A DNA stretch of 10,845 nucleotides from an uncultured Ruminococcus sp. (GCA_902783705.1 CACZSA010000368.1:1-10845), one strand, 5' to 3'; shown: positions 1 through 8,016, counted from the first letter of the stretch. Translations and numbers: made by a program. Notes: a model not told the origin generated them from the letters alone.

Positions 1-1
1 C

Positions 2-3000
2 GCGCCCGTGGATATCAAGGCCCTCGAGGCGTTCATCCTGGAGCGCAAGCCCTCCTACATGGTTCCCGCCGTGACGATGCAGATCGAGAAGATCCCGCTC
101 AACGTAAACGGAAAGGTGGACAAGCGCGCGCTTCCCGAACCGGCCTTTGCGGCGGACGAAGGCGAAGAATCCGGTCCCCGCGCCAGAACCGAGCTGGAGG
201 AGAAGCTCTACGGAATCCTTTCGCCGATCCTCGGGACGGAGGACTTCCCGGTGGAGAAACCGCTCGAGGATCTTGGCCTGACGAGTATCTCCGCGTTGAT
301 GCTGGCGGTGGATATCGAGGACGCCTTCGGCTACAGTCCGGACGTGGACGTGCTGGCCCGCGGCTCCCTTCTCTCCATTGAGAACGCCATCGTCGGACAC
401 TTCATGGAAGCCCCGGCGGCATCGCAGTCGTCGCCCGTCCGGGATGCGGAGGGCCCGTGGCCGCTGACGCAGACGCAGCTCGGCATCTACTCCGCCTGCA
501 TGATGGATCCAGACAACGATGCCTATCAGCTTCCGTTCCTGTTCCGGGTCTCCGCGGATACCGACACCGACCGTCTCTGCCGCGCGCTGGAGGAGACGAT
601 CGCCGCGCATCCCGTCCTTGGGTGCCGCATCGTGCCCGACCGCGAGCACACCGCCGTCATGATCGCCTCCGACGACGATTTCCGCGCGCAGACCGAAGAG
701 ATCACCGAGGACGCGCTGACGGAGCGCATGAAGGAGCATGTTCCCTTTGATTTCGCGAACGCGCCTCTTTACCGTGCGAAGGTCTACCGCACGGAGGAGG
801 CGGTCTACCTCTACCTCAATGTCCACCACATCATCTTCGACGGGACGTCCCTCGCGCTGTTCATGGAGGATCTCGAGCGGGCGTTCGAGGGAGAAGCTCC
901 GGAGACGGAGAAATACACCGCCTTCGACCTCGCGCGGGACGAACGCGAAGCACGGGCAGGTCAGGCATACGCCGACGCCCGGGCCTACTACGACAGCGTT
1001 TTCAGCGGGGTGGACGTCAACAGCCTCCCGGACGCGGACTTCCCCGGCGGAGAACCGGAGAAGGAGCACGCCCGGAAGCGGATCCTCGGCGATGGCATGG
1101 CGGAGCGCGTGCAGAAGTGGTGCGCCGCGCAGAAGGTGACGGAGAACGCGTTCTTCACCTTCGCCCTCGCCTATACGCTCGCCAGAACGACCGGACAGGA
1201 CGAGGCCCTGTTCTGCAGCATCTACAACGGGCGCAGCGATCCCCGCACCTTCCGCACCGTCGGCATGCTGGTGAAGACCTATCCCTTCCATATCCGCTTC
1301 ACGGGGGCTGAGTCCCCCTCGGAAATGATCCGCGAAACGGCGCGCCGGATCCGGGATCTGACGGCGGGAGACCTGTACTCCTTCGCGGAGGTCAGCCGCG
1401 CCTACGGCATCCGTCCGGACATTCTCTTCGCCTATCAGGGAAGCGCCTTCAATGAATTCACGGTGGCGGGACAGCGGAGCCGGAGCCTTGCACAGACCCT
1501 CGACAGCGTGCAGGCGCCGCTCTCCGTCGATGTGTTCCTCGAGAACGGGACCTATTCCCTCTACGCCGAGTATGACCCCGAACGCTATACCGGCGGGATG
1601 ATCGGAATGTTTTTGGAGCTGTACGCGCAGGTCGCCCGGCAGCTGCTCGAGGTCCCGACGCTCGACGCGATCGATCTGATGAATGAAAAAGGACAGGCGG
1701 TCCTCGATTCTGCCAACGACACGGACTGGCCCGTCGTCTACCGTCCGGCGCACTGCCTGCTCGAGGCGTCCGCCGCCGCGCATCCCGACCGGGTCGCCGT
1801 GATCACGCCGGATTGCGAGCTGACTTACGCCGAGTTGAACGCGCGCGCAAACCGTGTGGCGCATGGTCTCATCGCCCTCGGCATCGGTCCGGACCGGATC
1901 GCAGCGCTGATGCTGCCCCGCTGCGCCGAGGTTTACATGGTGCGTCAGGGCATCCTGAAGGCGGGCGGCGCATTCCTGTCCATCGATCCCGAATACCCGG
2001 ACGACCGCATAGAGGTCATGGCGACGGACGCGGAGGCCGCGGTGCTGGTGACGAACCGGACGCTGATGCAGGAGCGCGGGGCGTTCCTCTCGACCCTGCC
2101 CTGCGCCGTCGTCGCGGCAGAAGATCTGCTGACGAATGCGGATACGACGAATCCGGAGATATACGTTCCAGCCGATTCGCTCGCGTACACGATCTTCACC
2201 TCCGGGTCCACGGGCAAGCCGAAGGGCGTGCTCCTGACGCAGGGGAATCTCGTCAACTTTGTCGACGCCAACCCGAAGAACGGAGAGATCCTCGGGTACA
2301 CGGAGCGCGCGCATGTGTCCCTCGCGCTGGCAGCCATCACGTTCGACGTGTCCGTCATGGAGGAATTCATCCCGCTCGCGAACGGCATGACGATCTGCAT
2401 GGCCTCCGAAGAGGAGATCCACAATCCCGCGGCGCTCGCCGAGCTGATGATCCGTCATCACGTCGACATGATGACCTGCACGCCCTCGTTCCTCTCCAAC
2501 TGCATCGGCCTGTCCGTCATGAAGCCGGCGCTTCGGAACGTCGTGTCCTACGACCTCGGGGCGGAGGCGTTCCCGGCGGCCCTGCTCGGCAAGATCTGCG
2601 CTATCAACCCGGACGCATACATCATGAACGGCTACGGCCCGACCGAGGCGACGATCAGCTGTACGATGGACGTCGTCACGAACGCGAACGTCATCACAAT
2701 CGGCAGGCCCGCCGGCAATGTGAAGGCGTATATTCTCTCCCCGAACGGAAGGATCCTTCCGCCGCTGGTCCCGGGCGAGCTCGTGATCGCGGGGGCGGGC
2801 GTCGGACGCGGCTATGTGAAGCGCGACGATCTGACCGCGGAGAAATTCATCACCCTGAACGGCCTGCCCGCGTACCGGACCGGAGACATCGCGTCGTGGA
2901 CCGCGGACGGAAAGATCCGCTTCAAGGGCCGTACGGACAATCAGGTCAAGCTGAGAGGACTCCGCGTGGAGCTCGGGGAGATCGAGAGCGCCATCAACGC

Positions 3001-4669
3001 GGCGGACGGTGTGCTGACGAGCATTGTCGTCATGACCGGAGAAGAGAACAATCAATTCCTCGCCGGGTATTACACGGCAAGCCGCGAGATCTCCCCGGCG
3101 GAGCTGAAGGCCGAGATTTCGAAGACGCTGACACCCTACATGGTGCCCGGAGTCCTTGTGCAGCTCGATCGGATGCCGCTGACGGCGAACGGAAAAATCG
3201 ACAAAAAGAAACTGCCGAAGGTGGAATACGCGCCTTCGGCTGAAGAGTATGCCGCGCCGTCCACCCCCGCGGAGGAAGATTTCTGCGCATGGTTTGCGGA
3301 GGTGCTCAACATGGACCGCGTCAGCGCGGAGGGCAACTTCTTCGAGCTCGGCGGAACGTCTCTCTCCGCCGCGATCATCGCGCTCAACGCCGCCGACCGG
3401 GGCTATCCCATCGTCTACGCCGACATCTTCAAGGCGCAGACGCCGCGCGCGCTTGCCGCTCTTGCCGCCGGCGGAGAGCCTGCCGCGCCCGCTGAGGACG
3501 ATACGGACGACCTGAGGAGCTTCGACTATTCCTCCCTGAAGCTCGCCGGGAATACGGAGGACAAGCTGCCGGGTCTCACAAGGACTTCCGTCGGAGACCT
3601 CCTGCTCACGGGCGCGACGGGATTCCTCGGCATCCACGTCCTGCACGAATACCTCATGAACGGCCGTGGGCACGTGACCTGTCTCCTCCGCGGCGAGACG
3701 CCCGAAAAGCATCTTCGGACGCTCTACTTCTACTACTTCGACGAGCCGCTCGATCCGTATTTCGAGAACGGACGCGTCAGGATCCTGCACGGCGATATCA
3801 CCGACCGCGCGTCCCTCGAAGCCGCGAAAACGGCGCCCTTCGACACGCTGATCAACTGCGCCGCGCTGGTCAAGCATTTCGTCCGGGACGACAGCCTCGA
3901 ACAGGTCAATTTCCACGGCGTCGAAAACCTGATCGCCCTCTGCGAGGAAACGGGCAGGCGGCTGATTCAGGTCTCCACGGTCAGCGTCGCGGGCGAGGGA
4001 CTGGACGGGGTGCCGCCGCGGAGCTGGATGCTGACGGAGAGCGCGCTTTACAACGGACAGCTGCTGGACAACCAGTATGCGTACACCAAATTCAAGGCGG
4101 AAAAAGCGGTGCTTGAGGCGGTCGGACGCGGCCTGGACGCCAAGATCATGCGCCTCGGCAATCTGATGGGGCGCGCTTCGGACGGCGAATTCCAGGTGAA
4201 TTTCCGCAGCAACGCGTTCATCCGGTCGCTGGCGAGCTACAAGGCCATCGGCGCCGTGCCGTATTCCGTGATGAACGCCGGAACGGACTTCTCCGAGATC
4301 GACATGACGGCCCGTGCCATTCTGCTTCTCTCCGGAACGAGCCGGGAGTTCACCGTGTTCCATCCCATGAACAACCACACGGTCACCTATGCGGATATCG
4401 TGTACGCCATGCGGGAATACGGCTTCTCGGTGGACGCGCTCGAAGATGAGGATTTTGAGCGGCGTCAGGCGGAGGCCGGAGACACATCCGGCGCGCTGAT
4501 CGCGTATCAGAGCCGCGAGGGAAGCGAACGCCGCTACGAGCTCGGGGCGGACTGCCGCTTCACCGCCTCCGCTCTGTACCGTCTCGGCTTCAAGTGGCCG
4601 GTCAGCGGGGAAAAGTATATCGTGCAGATGATCCGGGCGCTGGACGAGCTCACCATGTTTGAGGACTGA
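2..4669 (+). CDS. Non-ribosomal peptide synthetase, C-terminal part: (A)-T-C-A-T-reductase (5' partial)
   Basis: The reading frame is open to the left edge, so the true start lies outside the window; a GTG at 8 is only an internal codon. Residue numbers count that GTG as 1. The order is: A-domain tail with the A10 lysine (NGK, K36); T domain (LGLTSIS, phosphopantetheine Ser93); condensation domain about 150-575 with intact HHIIFDG at 273-279 and IYNGRSDPRT from 405; adenylation domain about 579-1070 with YTIFTSGSTGKPKGV at 727-741, NGYGPTEAT from 874, YRTGD at 956 and A10 K1063; T domain (FFELGGTSLS, Ser1118); and a thioester reductase domain about 1195-1553 with GATGFLG at 1202-1208 and the YxxTK pair Y1357/K1361. 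By family knowledge, such a terminal reductase uses NAD(P)H to release the thioester-bound peptide as an aldehyde or alcohol. All core motifs are intact, so the enzyme looks functional. The product is at least a dipeptide, since an upstream module is partly visible. The protein is cytoplasmic. No thioesterase is present. Confidence 0.96.
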   Translation, partial: APVDIKALEAFILERKPSYMVPAVTMQIEKIPLNVNGKVDKRALPEPAFAADEGEESGPRARTELEEKLYGILSPILGTEDFPVEKPLEDLGLTSISALMLAVDIEDAFGYSPDVDVLARGSLLSIENAIVGHFMEAPAASQSSPVRDAEGPWPLTQTQLGIYSACMMDPDNDAYQLPFLFRVSADTDTDRLCRALEETIAAHPVLGCRIVPDREHTAVMIASDDDFRAQTEEITEDALTERMKEHVPFDFANAPLYRAKVYRTEEAVYLYLNVHHIIFDGTSLALFMEDLERAFEGEAPETEKYTAFDLARDEREARAGQAYADARAYYDSVFSGVDVNSLPDADFPGGEPEKEHARKRILGDGMAERVQKWCAAQKVTENAFFTFALAYTLARTTGQDEALFCSIYNGRSDPRTFRTVGMLVKTYPFHIRFTGAESPSEMIRETARRIRDLTAGDLYSFAEVSRAYGIRPDILFAYQGSAFNEFTVAGQRSRSLAQTLDSVQAPLSVDVFLENGTYSLYAEYDPERYTGGMIGMFLELYAQVARQLLEVPTLDAIDLMNEKGQAVLDSANDTDWPVVYRPAHCLLEASAAAHPDRVAVITPDCELTYAELNARANRVAHGLIALGIGPDRIAALMLPRCAEVYMVRQGILKAGGAFLSIDPEYPDDRIEVMATDAEAAVLVTNRTLMQERGAFLSTLPCAVVAAEDLLTNADTTNPEIYVPADSLAYTIFTSGSTGKPKGVLLTQGNLVNFVDANPKNGEILGYTERAHVSLALAAITFDVSVMEEFIPLANGMTICMASEEEIHNPAALAELMIRHHVDMMTCTPSFLSNCIGLSVMKPALRNVVSYDLGAEAFPAALLGKICAINPDAYIMNGYGPTEATISCTMDVVTNANVITIGRPAGNVKAYILSPNGRILPPLVPGELVIAGAGVGRGYVKRDDLTAEKFITLNGLPAYRTGDIASWTADGKIRFKGRTDNQVKLRGLRVELGEIESAINAADGVLTSIVVMTGEENNQFLAGYYTASREISPAELKAEISKTLTPYMVPGVLVQLDRMPLTANGKIDKKKLPKVEYAPSAEEYAAPSTPAEEDFCAWFAEVLNMDRVSAEGNFFELGGTSLSAAIIALNAADRGYPIVYADIFKAQTPRALAALAAGGEPAAPAEDDTDDLRSFDYSSLKLAGNTEDKLPGLTRTSVGDLLLTGATGFLGIHVLHEYLMNGRGHVTCLLRGETPEKHLRTLYFYYFDEPLDPYFENGRVRILHGDITDRASLEAAKTAPFDTLINCAALVKHFVRDDSLEQVNFHGVENLIALCEETGRRLIQVSTVSVAGEGLDGVPPRSWMLTESALYNGQLLDNQYAYTKFKAEKAVLEAVGRGLDAKIMRLGNLMGRASDGEFQVNFRSNAFIRSLASYKAIGAVPYSVMNAGTDFSEIDMTARAILLLSGTSREFTVFHPMNNHTVTYADIVYAMREYGFSVDALEDEDFERRQAEAGDTSGALIAYQSREGSERRYELGADCRFTASALYRLGFKWPVSGEKYIVQMIRALDELTMFED

Positions 4670-4705
4670 GAAAAGACGCTCTGATTCATCGATTTCGAAA
4701 CAGAC

Positions 4706-4710
4706 AGGAG
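4706..4710 (+). promoter_or_regulatory. Ribosome binding site fixing the STAS gene start
   Basis: AGGAG lies 8 bases before the ATG at 4719. It decides the start: the frame is open back to a TTG at 4659 inside the end of the NRPS gene, but that codon has no ribosome binding site and would add about 20 residues unlike any STAS N-terminus. Confidence 0.8.
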
Positions 4711-4718
4711 AACAGAAT

Positions 4719-5009
4719 ATGACCATCGAGAAGAACCTGTGCGGGAGCACTGCCGAGATCAAGCTTTCCGGATGGCTCAACACCCAAACCGCTCCGGACC
4801 TCGGCGCGGAGATCGACGCCCTCGGCGCGGAGATCACCGCCCTGACGATCGATTGCGAAAAGCTCGAATTCATCTCATCCGCCGGACTGCGCCAGATCGT
4901 CGCCGCGCACAAGAAGATGAACGGAGCCCTGACGCTCTGCCGCGTGTCCGACGAAATTAAGGACGTGTTCCGGATGACCGGACTGGACAAGCACATCGCG
5001 ATCCAATGA
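4719..5009 (+). CDS. STAS-domain protein, anti-sigma factor antagonist type
   Basis: A 96-residue single-domain protein, the usual size for the SpoIIAA/RsbV family. Features seen are an N-terminal beta strand (EIKLSGWLNT), the strand LTIDCEKLEFI and the signature ISSAGLRQI, with Ser53 and Ser54 at the loop phosphorylated in this family. In SpoIIAA and RsbV the loop reads DSSG; here it is SSAG, a variant also common in STAS proteins, so the phospho-acceptor is probably Ser54 (inference). In partner switching, the unphosphorylated form binds a GHKL kinase/anti-sigma factor and frees its target. The gene starts 49 bases after the NRPS stop, and its stop overlaps the next start (ATGA), so it is very likely co-transcribed with both and translationally coupled to the phosphatase that should dephosphorylate it. 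Its target is unknown. Confidence 0.9.
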   Translation: MTIEKNLCGSTAEIKLSGWLNTQTAPDLGAEIDALGAEITALTIDCEKLEFISSAGLRQIVAAHKKMNGALTLCRVSDEIKDVFRMTGLDKHIAIQ

Positions 5010-6604
5010 AAAAGGAATCCATCGGGAAAAGGATCACGCGCTGCTTCATCGTGATCCTTCTCCTCTCCCTTGCCTCGACGGGAGCGTGGAACTATTACCA
5101 CACATACACACAGAATGTGAGGGAGAGCAGGCGGGAGGCAGAGCGCTGCGCGGAGATCGTCCGGCTCTCTCTCGATCGCGCGGAGCTGGACATGGAAGCG
5201 CTTCTCTCCGCCGAGGCCGACGAGCGGTACCGGAGCGAACGGGATTCGCTGCGGACGCTGTGCCGGACCTTTGATCTGGACTATCTTTATATCTACACCG
5301 TCGATCCGTCCGCCGGGGAACGCCGTTTTCTGTTCTGCGTCGGGGGAGACGACGACAAAGACGCCGTGGTCCTCCGCGAGCGGTATCTCGGGGCGGTTTC
5401 CGACGAGGCCTTCGACAAGTGGGAGCAGGCGCTTCTCTCCGGCTCGCGCGAGATGCAGATGGGGCGGGTTTCCACCCGATACGGGAACAATGTGACATGG
5501 CTGTCACCGTACACGGACTGGCAGGGCCGCCTCCTTGCGGTCATCGGGATGGACCAGAGCATCCGGCTGGAAGAGACGAAGGTCCTGCGTGAATTTCTGG
5601 TCGCCGTCCTGCCGGTCGTGCTGGCGCTGACAACGGGGCTGCTGGTACTGCTGATCCTGATGCGGCGGCGGATCCTGCGGCCGATCCACACGCTGTCGGA
5701 GCGCATGAGCCTCTTCGCTGCGGACAGCAGCCGGGAGCCGGAACCGATCGGGATCCGCTCGGAGGACGAGATCGGGGAGATCGCGGCGTCCTACGAGAAG
5801 ATGACCGGGGATATCCGCGCATATATCGCCAATATCGAAAGCCTGACGAGGGAGCGCGTCGAGACCAATGTGCAGCTCGACGTTGCCCGGCGCATTCAGT
5901 ACGGGCTTGTTCCGGAAGAGACCTCTCTGAAGGGGGAAGGCTTCGCGCTCCATGCAGTGACGCGGCCTGCCAGAGCCGTCGGCGGGGATTTCTATGACTG
6001 CTTCACCGGAGACGGAAATACCGTCTGCGCGGTTCTCGGCGACGTTTCGGGCAAGGGGATCTCCGCAGCGATTTTCATGGCCATGGCAAAAACCGTCATC
6101 CACGAAAAGCTGACGTCCGGTTTCGGTCCCGCGGAAACCCTGAATCAGGTCAACGACGTGTTCTGCGCGCAGAATCCGGAGGGACTGTTCGCGACGGTCT
6201 TTGTGCTGGTCTTCGATCCGGAGAGCGGCAGGATGCGCTATGCCAACGCCGGACACACGCCTCCCGTTCTGCTCGGATCGCCGTGCCGTCTCCTCCGCCC
6301 GGACAGCGGGATCGCGCTCGGATTGTTTGAGGGTGCCGGGATCGTCGAGGACGAACTCACCGTTCAGCCCGGCGAGGGGATCCTCCTCTACACGGACGGC
6401 GTGACGGAAGCCGTCAACCCGCAGAAGAAGTTCTTCGGGGAAGCCCGGCTGCTCGAAGCGCTCGAGGGATTTTCGGCCTCTTCGGGCACTGCGGAGGATG
6501 CGGTCCGGACGGTCACGGAGGCGGTCGAACAGTTCAGAGAGGAGGGAGAAGCCTTCGACGACATGGCCGTCCTCTCCCTGCTCCGAACGGGACGCGGTCT
6601 GTAA
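5006..6604 (+). CDS. Membrane sensor phosphatase: TM - extracytoplasmic region - TM - HAMP - SpoIIE/PP2C
   Basis: A 532-residue protein. It has a short basic N-terminus, TM1 about 13-28, an extracytoplasmic region of about 165 residues (30-195), TM2 197-219, HAMP about 220-272 (RPIHTLSERM, then SEDEIGEIAASYEKM), a helical linker with the family's ARRIQYGLVPE, and a PP2C/SpoIIE phosphatase domain about 305-528. Metal-binding and core motifs are intact: GDFYD (D328), DVSGKG (D346), NAGHTPP (414-420), YTDGVTEA (D464) and FDDMA (D518/D519). By family knowledge such enzymes (RsbU, RsbP, SpoIIE) remove phosphate from STAS Ser/Thr. The adjacent STAS protein, whose stop this ATG overlaps (ATGA), is therefore the expected substrate. 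The outer region is likely a ligand sensor, perhaps Cache-like because it contains the segment LDYLYIYTVD, but the ligand is not evident. This would let an external signal set the phosphorylation state of the STAS protein. It is the last gene of the + strand operon. Confidence 0.93.
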   Translation: MKKESIGKRITRCFIVILLLSLASTGAWNYYHTYTQNVRESRREAERCAEIVRLSLDRAELDMEALLSAEADERYRSERDSLRTLCRTFDLDYLYIYTVDPSAGERRFLFCVGGDDDKDAVVLRERYLGAVSDEAFDKWEQALLSGSREMQMGRVSTRYGNNVTWLSPYTDWQGRLLAVIGMDQSIRLEETKVLREFLVAVLPVVLALTTGLLVLLILMRRRILRPIHTLSERMSLFAADSSREPEPIGIRSEDEIGEIAASYEKMTGDIRAYIANIESLTRERVETNVQLDVARRIQYGLVPEETSLKGEGFALHAVTRPARAVGGDFYDCFTGDGNTVCAVLGDVSGKGISAAIFMAMAKTVIHEKLTSGFGPAETLNQVNDVFCAQNPEGLFATVFVLVFDPESGRMRYANAGHTPPVLLGSPCRLLRPDSGIALGLFEGAGIVEDELTVQPGEGILLYTDGVTEAVNPQKKFFGEARLLEALEGFSASSGTAEDAVRTVTEAVEQFREEGEAFDDMAVLSLLRTGRGL

Positions 6605-6685
6605 TTCTCAAAATCGGGCGGATCGACATTCCGAAGAGCGGCATTGTGGAAGCTTTTCTTTGTGAGGCTCCGGGTTTGCCTGCTT

Positions 6686-6718
6686 CCTTCGTACTTGCCC
6701 GTCCAATCGGGCAGAAGG
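6686..6718. other. Hairpin in the convergent gap; possible weak bidirectional terminator
   Basis: The 139-base gap between the stops of the phosphatase (6604) and the XRE gene (6744) holds a perfect 6-bp inverted repeat, TGCCCG / CGGGCA (6696-6701 / 6708-6713, loop tccaat). It is flanked by CCTTC / GAAGG (6686-6690 / 6714-6718), which would pair across a 5-base bulge. A second 6-bp repeat, GGAAGC (6648-6653) / GCTTCC (6682-6687), overlaps it. Neither is followed by a T-run on either strand, so intrinsic termination is uncertain. The position between converging genes is the main argument for a termination role. Nothing else in this gap looks like a gene. Confidence 0.35.
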
Positions 6719-6743
6719 GGCACTCGTGGGCCTCAAACGAATT

Positions 6744-7910
6744 TTAGAAAGGTTCTACCGGTGCGTTTGCCGCCATCCGCTGAACACGTTCGGAACATGC
6801 CAGGAAACGCGGGTCCCCGCGTATCGGATCGAATTCTCCCCGATCCAGCCATTGCGGTTGGAAGGCGGTATGGATGGATATAAACTTTTTATCCGCGTTC
6901 CTGAACAGAAACAGAGGGTGGCGGAAACGGTACAGTCTTGATGCAGAGCAATAGGAAACACACACCGAGATATACCCGAACCCTTCTGTTTCCGCCGCAA
7001 GGATCGTCCCTTCCGGAATCCGGGATGCGTTCTCAGTCAGTATGACCGTTGATTCCAAAACATCCAGCGCGTCATCCCTCCTATCCGGGAGTCGGCTCAG
7101 CGAAAAGGCAAGATGGATACCGAGCCAGATGCGAAAAGGGCTCCACAGATCGGGAGTTGTGGGGATCAAAACATCCCCCTCCCGGTTTGAAAGAAGGTTC
7201 AGGATGCGCAGGGCTTTCGTATGAATTCCGACAGCTTCTTCTGCGTCCGGAGCTTTCGGCAAACCGCCGTAAACCATGTCATAAATCCCATGGATGAAGT
7301 TTGCTTGTGCCTGTGCTTCACATCGCACCTGATCCCTTCGGTATTCATACCGCCGTTTCAGAAGCATGCGGGATCTCATATCGAACGCACTGGCATATTT
7401 GCCAAGCAGGTCCTCCACTTCCTCCTCCGGAGCGGCGGTGATCAGTTCTGTTTTGACAAAATCACGGTCATACGAATTTTCATCGGGCAGAGAAAGGTAT
7501 TCTTCCGCAACCTGCTTCAGCTCTTCGTAGTAACCTTCCTGTCCTTCTTCACACAGCTCGCCGAGCGTATGAATGAGCCCATACAAAACACCGGATTCGT
7601 GCGGAAAATCTCTATGGATTTGACGTTGGATTTTGACACGTTCTTCGAGAGGAACATTTCCGGTCAGCTGCTGCAAAGCTTCGTTCAGTTTCTTTTCCCG
7701 CAGTGATTTATCCAGCCCCATCAATTCGTCGGTTGTCACCTGAAAAAAACCGGCAATTTCAGGGATGAGCTCGATATCGGGATAACTCGCACCTCCCTCC
7801 CAACGGCTGATGGACTGGAAGGAGACCCCCAGCTTGTCTGCAAGCTGTTCCTGTGTCAGACCCTTCTGCTGTCTCAAACGCTTGATCGTTTCTCCGAGAT
7901 ATAGTTTCAT
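6744..7910 (-). CDS. XRE-family transcriptional regulator with long C-terminal region
   Basis: A 388-residue protein. Residues 6-60 form a Cro/C1-type helix-turn-helix (GETIKRLRQQKGLTQEQLA, then GVSFQSISRWEGG and the end of the domain, TTDELMG). The rest (about 70-388) is mostly helical and unrecognised in detail. It looks like the TPR-like sensor half of many Firmicute regulators and ends with FDPIRGDPRF (360-369), resembling the tail of TPR-containing proteins, which suggests the frame is intact to the stop. The ATG at 7910 is supported by AGGAG at 7925-7921, 10 bases upstream. Hand counting gives about 46% GC in 7441-7620, against about 66% in 3421-3600 of the NRPS gene, so the gene may have been acquired or shuffled in. 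It runs toward the NRPS operon end to end. Its targets are unknown; it may control itself through the palindrome at 8000-8016. Confidence 0.88.
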   Translation of the reverse strand: MKLYLGETIKRLRQQKGLTQEQLADKLGVSFQSISRWEGGASYPDIELIPEIAGFFQVTTDELMGLDKSLREKKLNEALQQLTGNVPLEERVKIQRQIHRDFPHESGVLYGLIHTLGELCEEGQEGYYEELKQVAEEYLSLPDENSYDRDFVKTELITAAPEEEVEDLLGKYASAFDMRSRMLLKRRYEYRRDQVRCEAQAQANFIHGIYDMVYGGLPKAPDAEEAVGIHTKALRILNLLSNREGDVLIPTTPDLWSPFRIWLGIHLAFSLSRLPDRRDDALDVLESTVILTENASRIPEGTILAAETEGFGYISVCVSYCSASRLYRFRHPLFLFRNADKKFISIHTAFQPQWLDRGEFDPIRGDPRFLACSERVQRMAANAPVEPF

Positions 7911-7959
7911 GTTATTGGTTCTCCTGTCTGAAAGATCAGGCTGCGCATCCTGTGTCTAT

Positions 7960-7988
7960 ATCATATCAGATCATGCAGGAGTTGTCTA
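7960..7988 (-). promoter_or_regulatory. Predicted sigma-A promoter of the XRE gene, with extended -10
   Basis: On the minus strand the -35 box TAGACA (7988-7983) and the -10 box TATGAT (7965-7960) are separated by exactly 17 bases. Each differs from consensus by one base, and TG sits one base before the -10 (7968-7967), giving an extended -10. The start of transcription would be near 7953, leaving a leader of about 42 bases that holds the AGGAG site at 7925-7921. Confidence 0.7.
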
Positions 7989-7999
7989 CCTCACGATTC

Positions 8000-8016
8000 A
8001 AGAGAATGATTCTCTT
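8000..8016. repeat. 17-bp palindrome upstream of the XRE promoter, candidate operator
   Basis: AAGAGAAT-G-ATTCTCTT has two perfect 8-bp arms around a single central base. It begins 12 bases upstream of the predicted -35 box of the XRE gene, centred roughly 55 bases before the predicted transcription start. The size and symmetry fit a dimeric helix-turn-helix regulator. The placement suits activation or looping better than simple blocking of RNA polymerase. Which protein binds is inference; the adjacent XRE product is the obvious candidate. Confidence 0.5.

Noticed and set aside
1813..3243. A 476-codon frame inside the NRPS gene in another + frame
   Set aside because: It overlaps the intact adenylation domain completely and is Arg/His-rich nonsense typical of a shifted frame in GC-rich DNA.
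4659..4718. TTG start for a longer STAS protein overlapping the NRPS stop
   Set aside because: No ribosome binding site, and the extra N-terminus does not resemble the family; ATG 4719 has AGGAG 8 bases upstream.
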